From NCBI GenBank assembly GCA_003248805.1, contig QFQY01000031.1:1-53588 (forward strand): a stretch of DNA of 53,588 nucleotides, read 5' to 3'. The first letter of the stretch is position 1. Every line of letters starts with the position of its first letter. This document shows positions 23,023-31,055 of the stretch, one piece after another. Under the pieces are notes generated by a model, which had not been told where the DNA came from, did no database searches, and was given only the letters and a program-made list of their open reading frames with translations. The DNA comes from Chelatococcus sp. (GTDB taxonomy: Bacteria > Pseudomonadota > Alphaproteobacteria > Rhizobiales > Beijerinckiaceae). Both the position numbers and the translations under genes were made by a program.

Positions 23023-24639
23023 ATGCGACACAGCCGAAGGCCGCTTCTCGACCGCCGCACCCTCCTCGCCGGGGCCGGAACGACCGCGACGCTGGCCGCC
23101 CTCGGCTTTGCGCCGGAAGCGCTGGCCGAGCAGGGCCTCAAGCTCGGCGACGCCGAAGCGTTCGGCTTCGACCTTCTCAAACGACGCGCGCGCGAACTCG
23201 CAGCCAGGCCCTATCAGGCCCCGTCCTCGCCGCGCACGGACATCGTCGAGCGCATCGACTACGACGCGCATGGCAAGATCAGGTTCAGGCCGGAGATGGC
23301 GCTCTGGGCGGATGGTCCCTCGCCCTGGCCGGTGACCTTCTTCCATCTCGGCCGCTATTTCCAGAAGCCGGTGCGGATGCATGTCGTCGAGGACGGCAAG
23401 GCCCGCGAGATCCTCTACGACGAAAGCTATTTCGCGATGCCGGCGGATTCGCCGGCCAGGCAGCTGCCGCCGGGCGCGGGCTTCGCCGGCTTCCGCATCC
23501 AGGAAAGCCGCACCGGCCATCCCGGGCGGGACGGGGAACCTCTCGACTGGAAGACGAACGACTGGGTCGCGTTCCTGGGCGCGTCCTATTTCCGCGCCAT
23601 CGGCGAGCTCTACCAGTACGGCCTCTCCGCGCGCGGGCTGGCGATCGACCCCGCCGTCTCCGGCAAATCGGAGGAGTTTCCCGACTTCACCCATATCTGG
23701 CTGGAGACGCCGCGCGAGGGCGCCGAGCATGTCGTCGTCTATGCCCTTCTGTCGGGCCCCAGCGTCGCCGGCGCCTATCGCTTCCGCATGCATCGCGGCA
23801 AGGGCGTCACGATGGATATCGACAAGGCGATCGTCCTGCGCAGGGACGTCTCGCGCCTGTGCATCGCGCCGCTGACCTCGATGTACTGGTATTCCGAGAC
23901 GGTGAAGCCGACAGCCATCGACTGGCGCCCCGAGGTTCACGATTCCGACGGCCTCGCCCTCTGGACCGGCGCGGGAGAGCGCGCTTTCCGGCCGCTCAAC
24001 AACCCGCCGCACACCGTAGCCTCCGCCTTCCTCGACACCAATCCGCGCGGGTTCGGCCTGTTGCAGCGCGACCGCGAGACCGGCCATTATCTCGACGGCG
24101 TCTTCTACGAGCGCAGGCCGAGCCTCTGGGTCGAGCCTCTCGGCGACTGGGGCAAGGGCGCGGTTCAGCTCGTCGAGATCCGGACCGACGACGAGATCCA
24201 CGACAACATCGTCGCGATGTGGGTGCCGGACGGGCCGGCCAGGGCCGGCAACTCCTATGACTTCAGCTACCGGCTGCACTGGGTGGCCGAGGAGCCCTTC
24301 CCCTCGACGCTCGGCAAGGTGGTGGCCACCCGCCTCGGCAATGGCGGCCAGCCCGGCACGGCCCGCCCGCGCGGCGTGCGCAAGTTCATGGTCGAGTTCC
24401 GAGGCCCGCCGCTGGAGGCGATCCCGTTCGGCACCAAGCCGGAGGTCGTGCTCTCCGCCTCGCGCGGCAGCTTTTCCTATGTCTTCGCGGAAGCCGTCCC
24501 CAACGACGTGCCCGGCCACTGGCGTGCCCAGTTCGACCTGACGGTCGCGGGCAACGAGCCGGTCGAGATGCGCTGCTTCCTGAAGGCCGGCGAGACCGTG
24601 CTGACGGAGACTTGGCTGTATCAGTACCTGCCGTTCTGA
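23023..24639 (+). CDS. periplasmic glucan biosynthesis protein, OpgG/OpgD family (copy 1)
   Basis: The 538-residue MdoG-family protein acts in the periplasm on osmoregulated glucans; recent work on family members shows beta-glucanase activity. The N-terminus has a Tat-like signal (LLDRRTLLAGAG then a hydrophobic stretch ending ALA), a feature of OpgD. Family segments include FLGASYFRAIGELYQYGLSA, RGLAIDPAVSG and PRGFGLLQRDRETGHYLD. No glucosyltransferase gene (opgH) is next to it. A second family member lies at 50784-52376. Its stop overlaps the stop of the convergent membrane-protein gene by 19 bp. Confidence 0.92.
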   Translation: MRHSRRPLLDRRTLLAGAGTTATLAALGFAPEALAEQGLKLGDAEAFGFDLLKRRARELAARPYQAPSSPRTDIVERIDYDAHGKIRFRPEMALWADGPSPWPVTFFHLGRYFQKPVRMHVVEDGKAREILYDESYFAMPADSPARQLPPGAGFAGFRIQESRTGHPGRDGEPLDWKTNDWVAFLGASYFRAIGELYQYGLSARGLAIDPAVSGKSEEFPDFTHIWLETPREGAEHVVVYALLSGPSVAGAYRFRMHRGKGVTMDIDKAIVLRRDVSRLCIAPLTSMYWYSETVKPTAIDWRPEVHDSDGLALWTGAGERAFRPLNNPPHTVASAFLDTNPRGFGLLQRDRETGHYLDGVFYERRPSLWVEPLGDWGKGAVQLVEIRTDDEIHDNIVAMWVPDGPARAGNSYDFSYRLHWVAEEPFPSTLGKVVATRLGNGGQPGTARPRGVRKFMVEFRGPPLEAIPFGTKPEVVLSASRGSFSYVFAEAVPNDVPGHWRAQFDLTVAGNEPVEMRCFLKAGETVLTETWLYQYLPF

Positions 24640-25364
24640 CCGGCATCGCCTTCGAGCCGGCGATAGACATGTGCCCCTGCAATCGCCGGGACGAACAGGG
24701 CGAACTGGCACGCGACACTCAGGAAGACGATGGGATAGAGATAAGCGTCCCCGTCGGCGACATCGAGCAATGTGCCCATCGCCGCCATGAAGGCGAAAAT
24801 GACAGCCATCATCGCGGCCGCCGGCACGAGCATGATGGCGAGAAGCCGCCACGTCAGACCGGTGGTCCTCGCGATGGATTGGATCAGCCCGAGGTCCAGC
24901 CTGCCGAGCGCCAGCGCACTGAAGGTCAGCGTCGTCCTGATCGCGAGCCAGCAGAGCACGACGGCGAGAACCAGCCTGACGATCGTCGCTCCCGCCGATT
25001 CCAGGCTGCCCGCGAACGTAGCCAGCGAGGCCAGGAGAAGCGCGACGTTATACGCGGCATAGCGCCCCGTCGCGGCTGACGGCCGCCCCGCCTGCAGGCG
25101 CAGCTTTTGCCCAGAGACGACCTCCCGTATCGCCAACAGAAAGAGGGGCAGCCAGATGAGCTGCGCCGCGACAGTGAGTGCCCATGCCACGGCGAAGTTC
25201 GGCGGTGACGACATAGCCCGGCCGGATACTTCCATCAGCGCGAGGTGATACTCGATCGGAACGACACAGATGGTCGCGATCGCAACGGCCAGCGGATGGT
25301 TCAGCGCGAAACGCGCGATATCCCGCAGCGTCGCCACGGCGATGGAGAAAACTGGCAGTGTCAT
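24621..25364 (-). CDS. multi-pass membrane protein of unknown function
   Basis: The 247-residue protein has about five or six hydrophobic segments, for example LAVAIATICVVPIEYHLAL near 27-45, TIVRLVLAVVLCWLAIRTT near the middle and LYPIVFLSVACQFALFVPAI near the end. I see no catalytic motif and do not recognise the family. ATG 25364 is chosen because a run of Gs that can serve as a ribosome site lies upstream and the hydrophobic pattern begins there. The preceding DNA (25365-25474) is less GC-rich than its surroundings. It is convergent with the OpgG/D gene. Confidence 0.65.
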   Translation of the reverse strand: MTLPVFSIAVATLRDIARFALNHPLAVAIATICVVPIEYHLALMEVSGRAMSSPPNFAVAWALTVAAQLIWLPLFLLAIREVVSGQKLRLQAGRPSAATGRYAAYNVALLLASLATFAGSLESAGATIVRLVLAVVLCWLAIRTTLTFSALALGRLDLGLIQSIARTTGLTWRLLAIMLVPAAAMMAVIFAFMAAMGTLLDVADGDAYLYPIVFLSVACQFALFVPAIAGAHVYRRLEGDAGQNGRY

Positions 25365-25474
25365 GTAAGCCCCCCGGCAAACACGAACAAATAGAGTACA
25401 AAAATCAACTGCGTGCAAGCCCAGTCCAGCAGATTGTCTCGACGTAGCGCCTGACGCCCATTGCGCCCCACCGC

Positions 25475-25496
25475 ATGTAACATTATAGCAATGCAT
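25475..25496. promoter_or_regulatory. possible Zur-type site upstream of the znu genes
   Basis: The AT-rich sequence ATGTAACATTATAGCAATGCAT contains CATT-ATAGC-AATG and a TAACATTA half-site, as in alphaproteobacterial Zur boxes. Symmetry outside the core is weak. It lies just ahead of the first open frame of the zinc-uptake cluster. Confidence 0.35.
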
Positions 25497-25499
25497 GTC

Positions 25500-25643
25500 A
25501 TGTCGCAGAGTCACCATCACGCGCCCGTCGTCAGCCCCGAGCCCGGATTCTCGTTGCTGCGCCTCTCGGCGCCGGCACGGATCGGTTTCGCGCTCGCCCT
25601 GGTCGCCGCCGTCTGGGCCGCGACGCTGGCCGTGATCCTCTGA
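25500..25643 (+). CDS. small His-containing membrane peptide upstream of znuC
   Basis: The 47-residue peptide begins MSQSHHHAPVVSPEPGF and ends in one hydrophobic helix (IGFALALVAAVWAATLAVIL). It stops 13 bp before znuC, and a possible Zur site lies directly upstream, so it could be the first cistron of the zinc operon. I do not recognise a family. Longer versions starting at 25461 or 25491 are possible but would include the operator-like DNA. It may also be only leader sequence. Confidence 0.4.
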   Translation: MSQSHHHAPVVSPEPGFSLLRLSAPARIGFALALVAAVWAATLAVIL

Positions 25644-25656
25644 AGGCGCCTCCAGC

Positions 25657-26382
25657 ATGTCCGCCATCCGCCTCGACGATCTGACCCTGGGCTATGACCG
25701 CCACCCGGCCGTCCATCACCTGACCGGTGAGATCGCGGCCGGAAGCCTCACCGCCGTCGTCGGCCCCAACGGCGCCGGCAAGTCGACCCTGCTCAAGGCG
25801 ATAGCCGGCGCGCTGGTCCCGTTGTCGGGCCGCGTCTCCGTCTCCGGCAGGCGCCTCGCCTATCTGCCGCAATCGGCCGATCTCGACCGCTCCTTTCCGA
25901 TCCATGTCTACGATCTCGTGTCGATGGGACTGTGGAGCCGCGCCGGCATCTTCGGCCGCATCGGCGCCGGGACGAAGATCGCGGAGGCCATCGCCGCCGT
26001 CGGCCTCACCGGTTTCGAGAATCGGCCCATCGGCACGCTGTCCGGCGGGCAGATGCAGCGCGCCCTCTTCGCCCGGCTGCTGTTGCAGGATGCGGACGTC
26101 ATCCTCCTGGACGAGCCCTTCACGGCCATCGATGCGCGCACGACCGCCGACCTGCTCGCGCTCGTCCAGCGCTGGCATGGCGAGAAGCGGACGGTGCTCG
26201 CCGTGCTTCACGACATCGAGACGGTTCGCCGCGCCTTCCCGCAGACCCTGCTTCTCGCCCGCGAGGCCATCGCCTGGGGTCCGACCGCCGAGGTGCTGAC
26301 GCCCGCGAACCTGCTCGAGGCGCGACGCATGGTCGAGGCCTCCGATCCCCATGCCGGAGCCTGTGACCGCGAGGCAGCGTAG
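25657..26382 (+). CDS. znuC: zinc (or manganese) ABC importer ATPase
   Basis: The 241-residue ATPase of the metal-ion ABC family energises ZnuB. Walker A is GPNGAGKST, the signature is LSGGQMQRALFARLLLQ, Walker B is VILLDEPFTAID and the switch is VLHDIETV. AYLPQSADLDRSFPI is the typical Q-loop of Zn/Mn transporters. The downstream permease and His-rich binding protein complete the importer. Family membership does not by itself separate zinc from manganese; the His-rich loop in the binding protein and the nearby COG0523 GTPase favour zinc. Confidence 0.9.
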   Translation: MSAIRLDDLTLGYDRHPAVHHLTGEIAAGSLTAVVGPNGAGKSTLLKAIAGALVPLSGRVSVSGRRLAYLPQSADLDRSFPIHVYDLVSMGLWSRAGIFGRIGAGTKIAEAIAAVGLTGFENRPIGTLSGGQMQRALFARLLLQDADVILLDEPFTAIDARTTADLLALVQRWHGEKRTVLAVLHDIETVRRAFPQTLLLAREAIAWGPTAEVLTPANLLEARRMVEASDPHAGACDREAA

Positions 26383-26526
26383 CCCTCCGCCCTTCCCGTC
26401 GTCGGGACCGGGCGCGCAGCGAAGCCATCCCGGAACGCTTGCGCTCCAACAATGCCCGATTGCGTCGAATGCCGGTTGCGCCGCAGCGGCCCCTGCCCGG
26501 TCCAAACGCCAAGACGAAAACCGCCC

Positions 26527-27402
26527 GTGCTTTACGACCTCCTCATCGCCCCCTTCGTCGAGTTCGACTTCATGCGGCGCGCGCTCGTCGGCATCTTCGC
26601 GCTGGCGCTCTCGGGCGGGCCGATCGGCGTGTTCCTGATGCTGCGGCGCATGAGCCTGACCGGCGACGCCATGGCGCATGCGATCCTGCCCGGAGCCGCG
26701 ATCGGCTATCTCGTCGCCGGCTTCTCCCTGCCGGCGATGACGCTGGGCGGGCTGGCGGCGGGCTTCGCGGTCGCGCTGGCGGCCGGCGCGGTCGCCCGCG
26801 TCACCATCATGAAGGAAGACGCCTCGCTCGCCGCCTTCTACCTGATCTCGCTGGCGCTGGGCGTGACCATCGTCTCGATGCGGGGCTCGGCTGTCGATCT
26901 GCTGCACGTGCTCTTCGGCAATGTGCTCGCGCTCGACGATGACGTGCTGCTGCTGCTCGCCGGCGTCGGCTCCGTGACCCTGATCGCACTCGCCGCGCTG
27001 TACCGCCCGCTGGTGCTGGAATGCGTCGACCCCGGCTTTCTGCGCTCGGTCAGCCGCGCGGGCGGCCCCGTTCACCTGACCTTTCTCGCGCTGGTCGTGC
27101 TCAATCTCGTCGCCGGCTTTCATGCGCTCGGCACGCTGCTCGCAGTCGGGCTGATGATGCTGCCCGCGGCCGCCGCCCGCTTCTGGACGGCCGACATCAC
27201 GCGCCTTCTCCTGCTCGCCTCCGGCTTCGGCCTGCTCTCGGGCTATGCCGGCCTCGTCGCCTCCTATGCCGCCGGCTCGAGCCTGCCGGCCGGCCCCGCC
27301 GTCATTCTCGCCGCCGGCTGCCTCTATCTGCTCTCGCTCGTCATCGGCACGCAGGGCGGCCTTGCGCGGCGCCTCTTGCCTCGGCCGCACCTCCAGCGAT
27401 AG
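26527..27402 (+). CDS. znuB: zinc (or manganese) ABC importer permease
   Basis: The 291-residue ABC-3 family permease has eight or nine hydrophobic segments. MLRRMSLTGDAMAHAILPGA is the diagnostic family segment, and FHALGTLLAVGLMMLPAAAAR is typical of the second half. The frame is open from ATG 26452, which would add a 25-residue Cys- and Pro-rich leader. GTG 26527 gives the normal N-terminus (LYDLLIAPFVEFDFMRRAL), so it is preferred. The 144-bp gap before it holds a degenerate palindromic repeat near 26397-26440. Confidence 0.9.
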   Translation: MLYDLLIAPFVEFDFMRRALVGIFALALSGGPIGVFLMLRRMSLTGDAMAHAILPGAAIGYLVAGFSLPAMTLGGLAAGFAVALAAGAVARVTIMKEDASLAAFYLISLALGVTIVSMRGSAVDLLHVLFGNVLALDDDVLLLLAGVGSVTLIALAALYRPLVLECVDPGFLRSVSRAGGPVHLTFLALVVLNLVAGFHALGTLLAVGLMMLPAAAARFWTADITRLLLLASGFGLLSGYAGLVASYAAGSSLPAGPAVILAAGCLYLLSLVIGTQGGLARRLLPRPHLQR

Positions 27403-27419
27403 AAACGTTATACCGTTTC
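27402..27419. promoter_or_regulatory. Zur-box-like palindrome upstream of znuA
   Basis: GAAACG-TTATAC-CGTTTC (27402-27419) is a perfect inverted repeat with 6-bp arms. Its left half GAAACGTTATA differs at one base from the GAAATGTTATA half-site of the enterobacterial Zur consensus. It begins at the znuB stop and ends 20 bp before the znuA start, so znuA may have its own zinc-repressed promoter. Confidence 0.6.
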
Positions 27420-27439
27420 ATTATTCGATGGAGTTTCCG

Positions 27440-28378
27440 ATGCTGAACCGCCGCGCCCTGCTCGCGGGCCTGACAGGCCTCGCCCTGGCCAGCGCGCCGC
27501 TGACCGCGATGGCGCAGGAAAGGCTTCCCGTCGTAGCCAGCTTCTCGATCCTGGCCGATTTCGTGAAGGAGGTCGGCGGCGACCGCGTCACGGTCAGCAC
27601 GCTGGTCGGGCCCGATGGCGACGCCCATGTCTACTCGCCGACGCCCGCCGACGCGAAATCCGTGGCAGGCGCCAAGCTGATCGTCGTCAACGGCCTGAAA
27701 TTCGAGGGCTGGATGACGCGGCTGATCCGATCCTCCGGCTCCAAGGCGCCGGTCGCGACCGCCACCACCGGCATCAAGCCGCTCGAGGCGGACGATCACG
27801 ACGACGATCACGACAAGAAGGGCCATGCCCACGACCACGCCGGCGTCGATCCCCATGCCTGGCAGGATGCCGCCAACGCGAAGATCTACGTCGCCAACAT
27901 CCGCGACGCGCTCTCCAAGGCGGACCCCGCCGGCAAGTCCACCTACGAGGCCAATGCGAGCGCCTATCTGGCCCGGCTCGACGCGGTCGATGCCGAGGTC
28001 AAGGCGGCCGTCGCGCGCATCCCCGCCGACCGCCGCAAGGCGATCACCACGCACGACGCCTTCGGCTACTTCGTCAAGGCCTACGGCATCGCCTTCATCG
28101 CGCCGCAGGGAGTCTCGACCGAATCCGAAGCCTCGGCCAAGGACGTGGCGCGCATCATCCGGCAGGTGAAGACCCAGAAGGTGCCCGCCGTCTTCCTCGA
28201 GAACGTCACCAATCCGCGCCTGATCGAGCAGATCGCGCGCGAATCCGGCGCGAAGGTCGGCGGCCGTCTCTATTCCGACGCGCTCTCGGCACCGACCGGT
28301 CCCGCGGGGACTTACATCGCCATGATGAAGCACAATATAAGCCAGATCGAAAAGGCGCTCGCCGCCGGCCCGGCCTGA
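27440..28378 (+). CDS. znuA: zinc ABC importer substrate-binding protein
   Basis: The 312-residue periplasmic cluster A-I binding protein delivers zinc to ZnuBC. The signal peptide is MLNRRALLAGLTGLALASAP...AMA-Q. Candidate ligands are His63 (GDAHVYSPTP), His139 (GVDPHAWQ), the His in ITTHDAFGYF and the Asp in GGRLYSDALSAP. A His/Asp-rich loop (118-133, DDHDDDHDKKGHAHDH) is the usual mark of zinc rather than manganese binding proteins. GGAG before ATG 27440 decides the start. Confidence 0.93.
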   Translation: MLNRRALLAGLTGLALASAPLTAMAQERLPVVASFSILADFVKEVGGDRVTVSTLVGPDGDAHVYSPTPADAKSVAGAKLIVVNGLKFEGWMTRLIRSSGSKAPVATATTGIKPLEADDHDDDHDKKGHAHDHAGVDPHAWQDAANAKIYVANIRDALSKADPAGKSTYEANASAYLARLDAVDAEVKAAVARIPADRRKAITTHDAFGYFVKAYGIAFIAPQGVSTESEASAKDVARIIRQVKTQKVPAVFLENVTNPRLIEQIARESGAKVGGRLYSDALSAPTGPAGTYIAMMKHNISQIEKALAAGPA

Positions 28379-28400
28379 GGGATATATCCAGCGAACCACA

Positions 28401-28508
28401 CCGTCATCCCGGACGAGCCGCGAAGCGGCGACGCTCCGGGATCCATCGCGGCGCGCAGCGCCCCGTGATGGATTCCGGATCTCCGCTTCGCTCCGTCCGG
28501 AACGACGG
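28401..28508. repeat. palindromic repeat, CCGTCATCCCGGA family
   Basis: The element has hairpins ATCCCGGA/TCCGGGAT (28406-28413, 28435-28442), ATCCATC/GATGGAT (28441-28447, 28467-28473) and TTCCGGA/TCCGGAA (28473-28479, 28496-28502), with outer CCGTC/GACGG. It lies between znuA and the COG0523 GTPase gene. Confidence 0.8.
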
Positions 28509-28567
28509 TCGCACGATATGACCGAGGTCGCGCGACTGGCCGGGTCGTTAACGAAGCAGGATCGACC

Positions 28568-29530
28568 ATGTCCGACAAGATCCCCGTCACCGTGCTCACA
28601 GGCTATCTGGGCGCCGGCAAGACCACGCTGCTGAACCGCATCCTCACCGAGGAGCACGGCAAGAAATTCGCCGTCATCGTCAACGAGTTCGGCGAGGCCG
28701 GCATCGACGGCGACCTCGTCGTCGGCGCCGACGAGGAAGTCTTCGAGATGAACAACGGCTGCATCTGCTGCACCGTTCGCGGCGACCTGATCCGCATTCT
28801 CGACGGGCTGATGAAGCGCAAGGGCAAGTTCGACGCGATCATCGTCGAGACCACAGGCCTCGCCGATCCGGCGCCGGTCGCGCAGACCTTCTTCGTCGAC
28901 CAGGATGTCGGCGACGCCACCCGGCTCGACGCCGTCGTCACCGTCACCGACGCGAAATGGCTGAAGGACCGGCTGAAGGACGCGCCCGAGGCGAAGAACC
29001 AGATCGCCTTCGCGGACGTCATCATCCTCAACAAGACCGACCTCGTCACGCCCGAGGAACTGGCCGGGGTCGAGGCCGCCATCCGCGCGATCAACCCCTA
29101 TGCCAAGCTGCACCGGACGACGCGTTGCGACCTGCCGGTCGAGCAGTTGCTGGACCGCAACGCCTTCGACCTCGACCGCATCCTCGACATCGAGCCCGAC
29201 TTCCTCGAAGCCGGCCATCACCACCACCATGCCGAGGATGTCCGCTCGATCTCGCTGACCATCCCGGGCGAGGTCGATCCCGCGAAGTTCATGCCCTGGA
29301 TCAACGACATCGCCCAGTCGCAGGGGCCGAACCTCCTGCGCTCCAAGGGCATCCTCGCCTTCAAGGACGAGCCGCGCCGCTTCGTCTTCCAGGGCGTGCA
29401 CATGATCCTGGACGGCGACCTCCAGCGCGACTGGAAGAACGGCGAGAAGCGCGAGAGCCGCCTCGTCTTCATCGGCCGCGGCCTGAACGAGAACGAGCTG
29501 CGCCAGGGCTTCGAGGCCTGCGCGGCGTAA
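28568..29530 (+). CDS. COG0523 (CobW-family) metal-handling GTPase
   Basis: The 320-residue G3E GTPase has Walker A GYLGAGKTT (12-20), the metal-binding CICC motif at 65-68 in NNGCICCTVRGDL, the NKTD base-recognition motif and a His-rich insertion EAGHHHHHAED near 215-225. Family members load zinc or cobalt into client proteins, or help with zinc starvation (YeiR, ZigA). Location behind znuCBA favours zinc. Because CobW relatives also activate iron-type nitrile hydratase, a role in metal supply to the nthAB enzyme 9 kb away is possible but unproven. A TCGTTAACGA palindrome lies at 28545-28554, before the ATG. Confidence 0.92.
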   Translation: MSDKIPVTVLTGYLGAGKTTLLNRILTEEHGKKFAVIVNEFGEAGIDGDLVVGADEEVFEMNNGCICCTVRGDLIRILDGLMKRKGKFDAIIVETTGLADPAPVAQTFFVDQDVGDATRLDAVVTVTDAKWLKDRLKDAPEAKNQIAFADVIILNKTDLVTPEELAGVEAAIRAINPYAKLHRTTRCDLPVEQLLDRNAFDLDRILDIEPDFLEAGHHHHHAEDVRSISLTIPGEVDPAKFMPWINDIAQSQGPNLLRSKGILAFKDEPRRFVFQGVHMILDGDLQRDWKNGEKRESRLVFIGRGLNENELRQGFEACAA

Positions 29531-29538
29531 GCTGACGA

Positions 29539-29615
29539 CCGTCATGCTCGGGCTTGACCCGAGCATCTCCTGGACGAGATTCTCGGGTCCGCGCTGCGCT
29601 TGCCCGAGAATGACG
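29539..29615. repeat. GTCAT-bounded double-hairpin repeat (copy 3)
   Basis: ATGCTCGGG/CCCGAGCAT (29544-29552, 29558-29566, loop CTTGA) and ATTCTCGGG/CCCGAGAAT (29579-29587, 29603-29611) are two perfect 9-bp hairpins bounded by GTCAT and ATGAC. It shares its stems with the copy at 13156-13257, in the opposite order. Confidence 0.88.
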
Positions 29616-29660
29616 TCGGAAGCGTTCCATCGACCTCCGAGCTGCGCTAAGCCCACCGCC

Positions 29661-30671
29661 ATGAACACGATCGCCCCTCCCGTCTCGCTGCGCGAGCATG
29701 TCGTGCCCGTCGATGCCGGCGAGCATGTCGTCGCGACCCATTGGCTCAAGGACGTCCTGCTGCTGGCCCTGGCCGACGGCCGGGTCCTGCGCTGGCGCGA
29801 CGGCGCGCTCGAAAGCCTCGACGCCCATGGCGGCGGCGTCCTGAGCGCAGCCGGCGACGCCGAACGCCTCGTCACCGGCGGCGACGACGGCCGCGTCGTC
29901 GCGACCGGCGCCGATGGCGCGCCGGCCGAGATCGCCCGCGACGAGAAGCGCCGCTGGATCGATTCCGTCGCGCTGTCGCCATCCGGCGCCATCGCCTGGA
30001 ACACGGGCAAGACCGTCCATGCACGCGACGAGAAGGGGAAGCTGAAGGTCCTCGACGTCGCTTCGACACCGCAGGGCCTCGCCTTCGCGCCCAAGGGCTA
30101 TCGCCTCGCCATCGCCCAGATGAACGGCGTCTCGCTCTGGTATCCGAACACAGAGGCGAAGCCCGAGCCGCTGGAATGGAAGGGCGCGCATCTCGACGTG
30201 ACCTTCTCCCCGGACGGGCGCTTCATCGTCACCTCCATGCAGGAGAACGCGCTGCATGGCTGGCGCCTCGGCGACAAGCCGAGCCATATGCGCATGACCG
30301 GCTATCCGGCCAAGCCGCGCTCGCTGTCCTGGTCGCATGACGGGCTCTGGCTCGCCTCCAGCGGCGCCGACGCGGCCATCGTCTGGCCCTTCCAGGGCGA
30401 CGGCCCGCAGGGCAAGGCGCCGCGCGAATGCGGCGCCCGCCACGCCAAGGTCACCCGCGTCGCCTTCCACCCCCGCGCCCTGGTGCTGGCAGTGGGTTAT
30501 GACGACGGCTGCATCCTGCTGATCCGGCTGACCGACGCCTCCGAGCTTCTGGTGCGCCCGGCGCTGAGGGACAGCGGCATCACCGCCTTCGCCTGGGACA
30601 AGGCCGGCAAGAAGCTCGCCTTCGGCACGCAGGACGGCGTGGCCGGCGTGCTGACGCTCCCCCCGGTCTAG
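29661..30671 (+). CDS. WD40-repeat beta-propeller protein
   Basis: The 336-residue protein appears to be a single seven-bladed propeller. Repeats are seen as LALADGRVLRWRDG, LVTGGDDGRVVATG, GAHLDVTFSPDGRFIVTS, RSLSWSHDGLWLASSGADA and TRVAFHPRALVLAVGYDDG. There is no signal peptide, so it is cytoplasmic and probably a protein-interaction scaffold. ATG 29661 follows the repeat element; the frame is open to 29544 within the repeat and is not used. It lies between the COG0523 GTPase and a small conserved protein, suggesting a link to metal handling, but no direct evidence exists. Confidence 0.8.
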   Translation: MNTIAPPVSLREHVVPVDAGEHVVATHWLKDVLLLALADGRVLRWRDGALESLDAHGGGVLSAAGDAERLVTGGDDGRVVATGADGAPAEIARDEKRRWIDSVALSPSGAIAWNTGKTVHARDEKGKLKVLDVASTPQGLAFAPKGYRLAIAQMNGVSLWYPNTEAKPEPLEWKGAHLDVTFSPDGRFIVTSMQENALHGWRLGDKPSHMRMTGYPAKPRSLSWSHDGLWLASSGADAAIVWPFQGDGPQGKAPRECGARHAKVTRVAFHPRALVLAVGYDDGCILLIRLTDASELLVRPALRDSGITAFAWDKAGKKLAFGTQDGVAGVLTLPPV

Positions 30672-30678
30672 CAAAGCG

Positions 30679-30969
30679 ATGCGCTTCGGCCTTTTCGGCG
30701 GCAACGGAGCGGACAAGGCGGCCGTCGCCCGCGAGGCGGCACGCATCAAGGCGGAGGTCCGGCAGATCCTCGCCCTGCCGGAGGCGGCGGCCATCGCCGT
30801 CAACGAGATCGTCTGCGCCGACCCCGCCTGCCCGGGCTCGGAAACGGTGATCCTCGTCATGAGCCCCGGCGAGAAGACGAAAGCCTTCAAGCTGCTGATG
30901 ACGATGGCCGAGGTCACGCGCCCGGCGCTCATCGAGGCACTGGGCGACGCGCCGTCTGGATCGCCCTGA
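30679..30969 (+). CDS. small protein with a CADPACPG motif, unknown function
   Basis: The 96-residue protein starts only 7 bp after the WD40 gene and is probably cotranscribed with it. It has a basic helical N-terminal half and a central EIVCADPACPGSETVILV segment with Cys spaced as CxxxxC, followed by a Lys-rich strand (PGEKTKAFKLLMTM). I do not recognise a named family. The paired cysteines could bind a metal or form a disulfide. Confidence 0.65.
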   Translation: MRFGLFGGNGADKAAVAREAARIKAEVRQILALPEAAAIAVNEIVCADPACPGSETVILVMSPGEKTKAFKLLMTMAEVTRPALIEALGDAPSGSP

Positions 30970-31055
30970 TCGGCGCGCGATCTTGCCGCAGCCTGTCAGC
31001 GTCGTCGCACCCTGGCCCTTACCCGCCGCGGGCGCGGACGCTAGCCTGCCGCATC

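Noticed and set aside
26397..26440. Palindrome-like sequence related to the CCGTCATCCCGGA repeat
   Set aside because: Only part of the repeat is recognisable and the arms are imperfect, so it is not listed as a repeat feature; it may be a decayed copy.
28545..28554. TCGTTAACGA palindrome before the COG0523 GTPase gene
   Set aside because: A 10-bp palindrome alone is weak evidence and does not match the Zur-like sites of the neighbouring znu genes; it is kept only as a remark on the gene.
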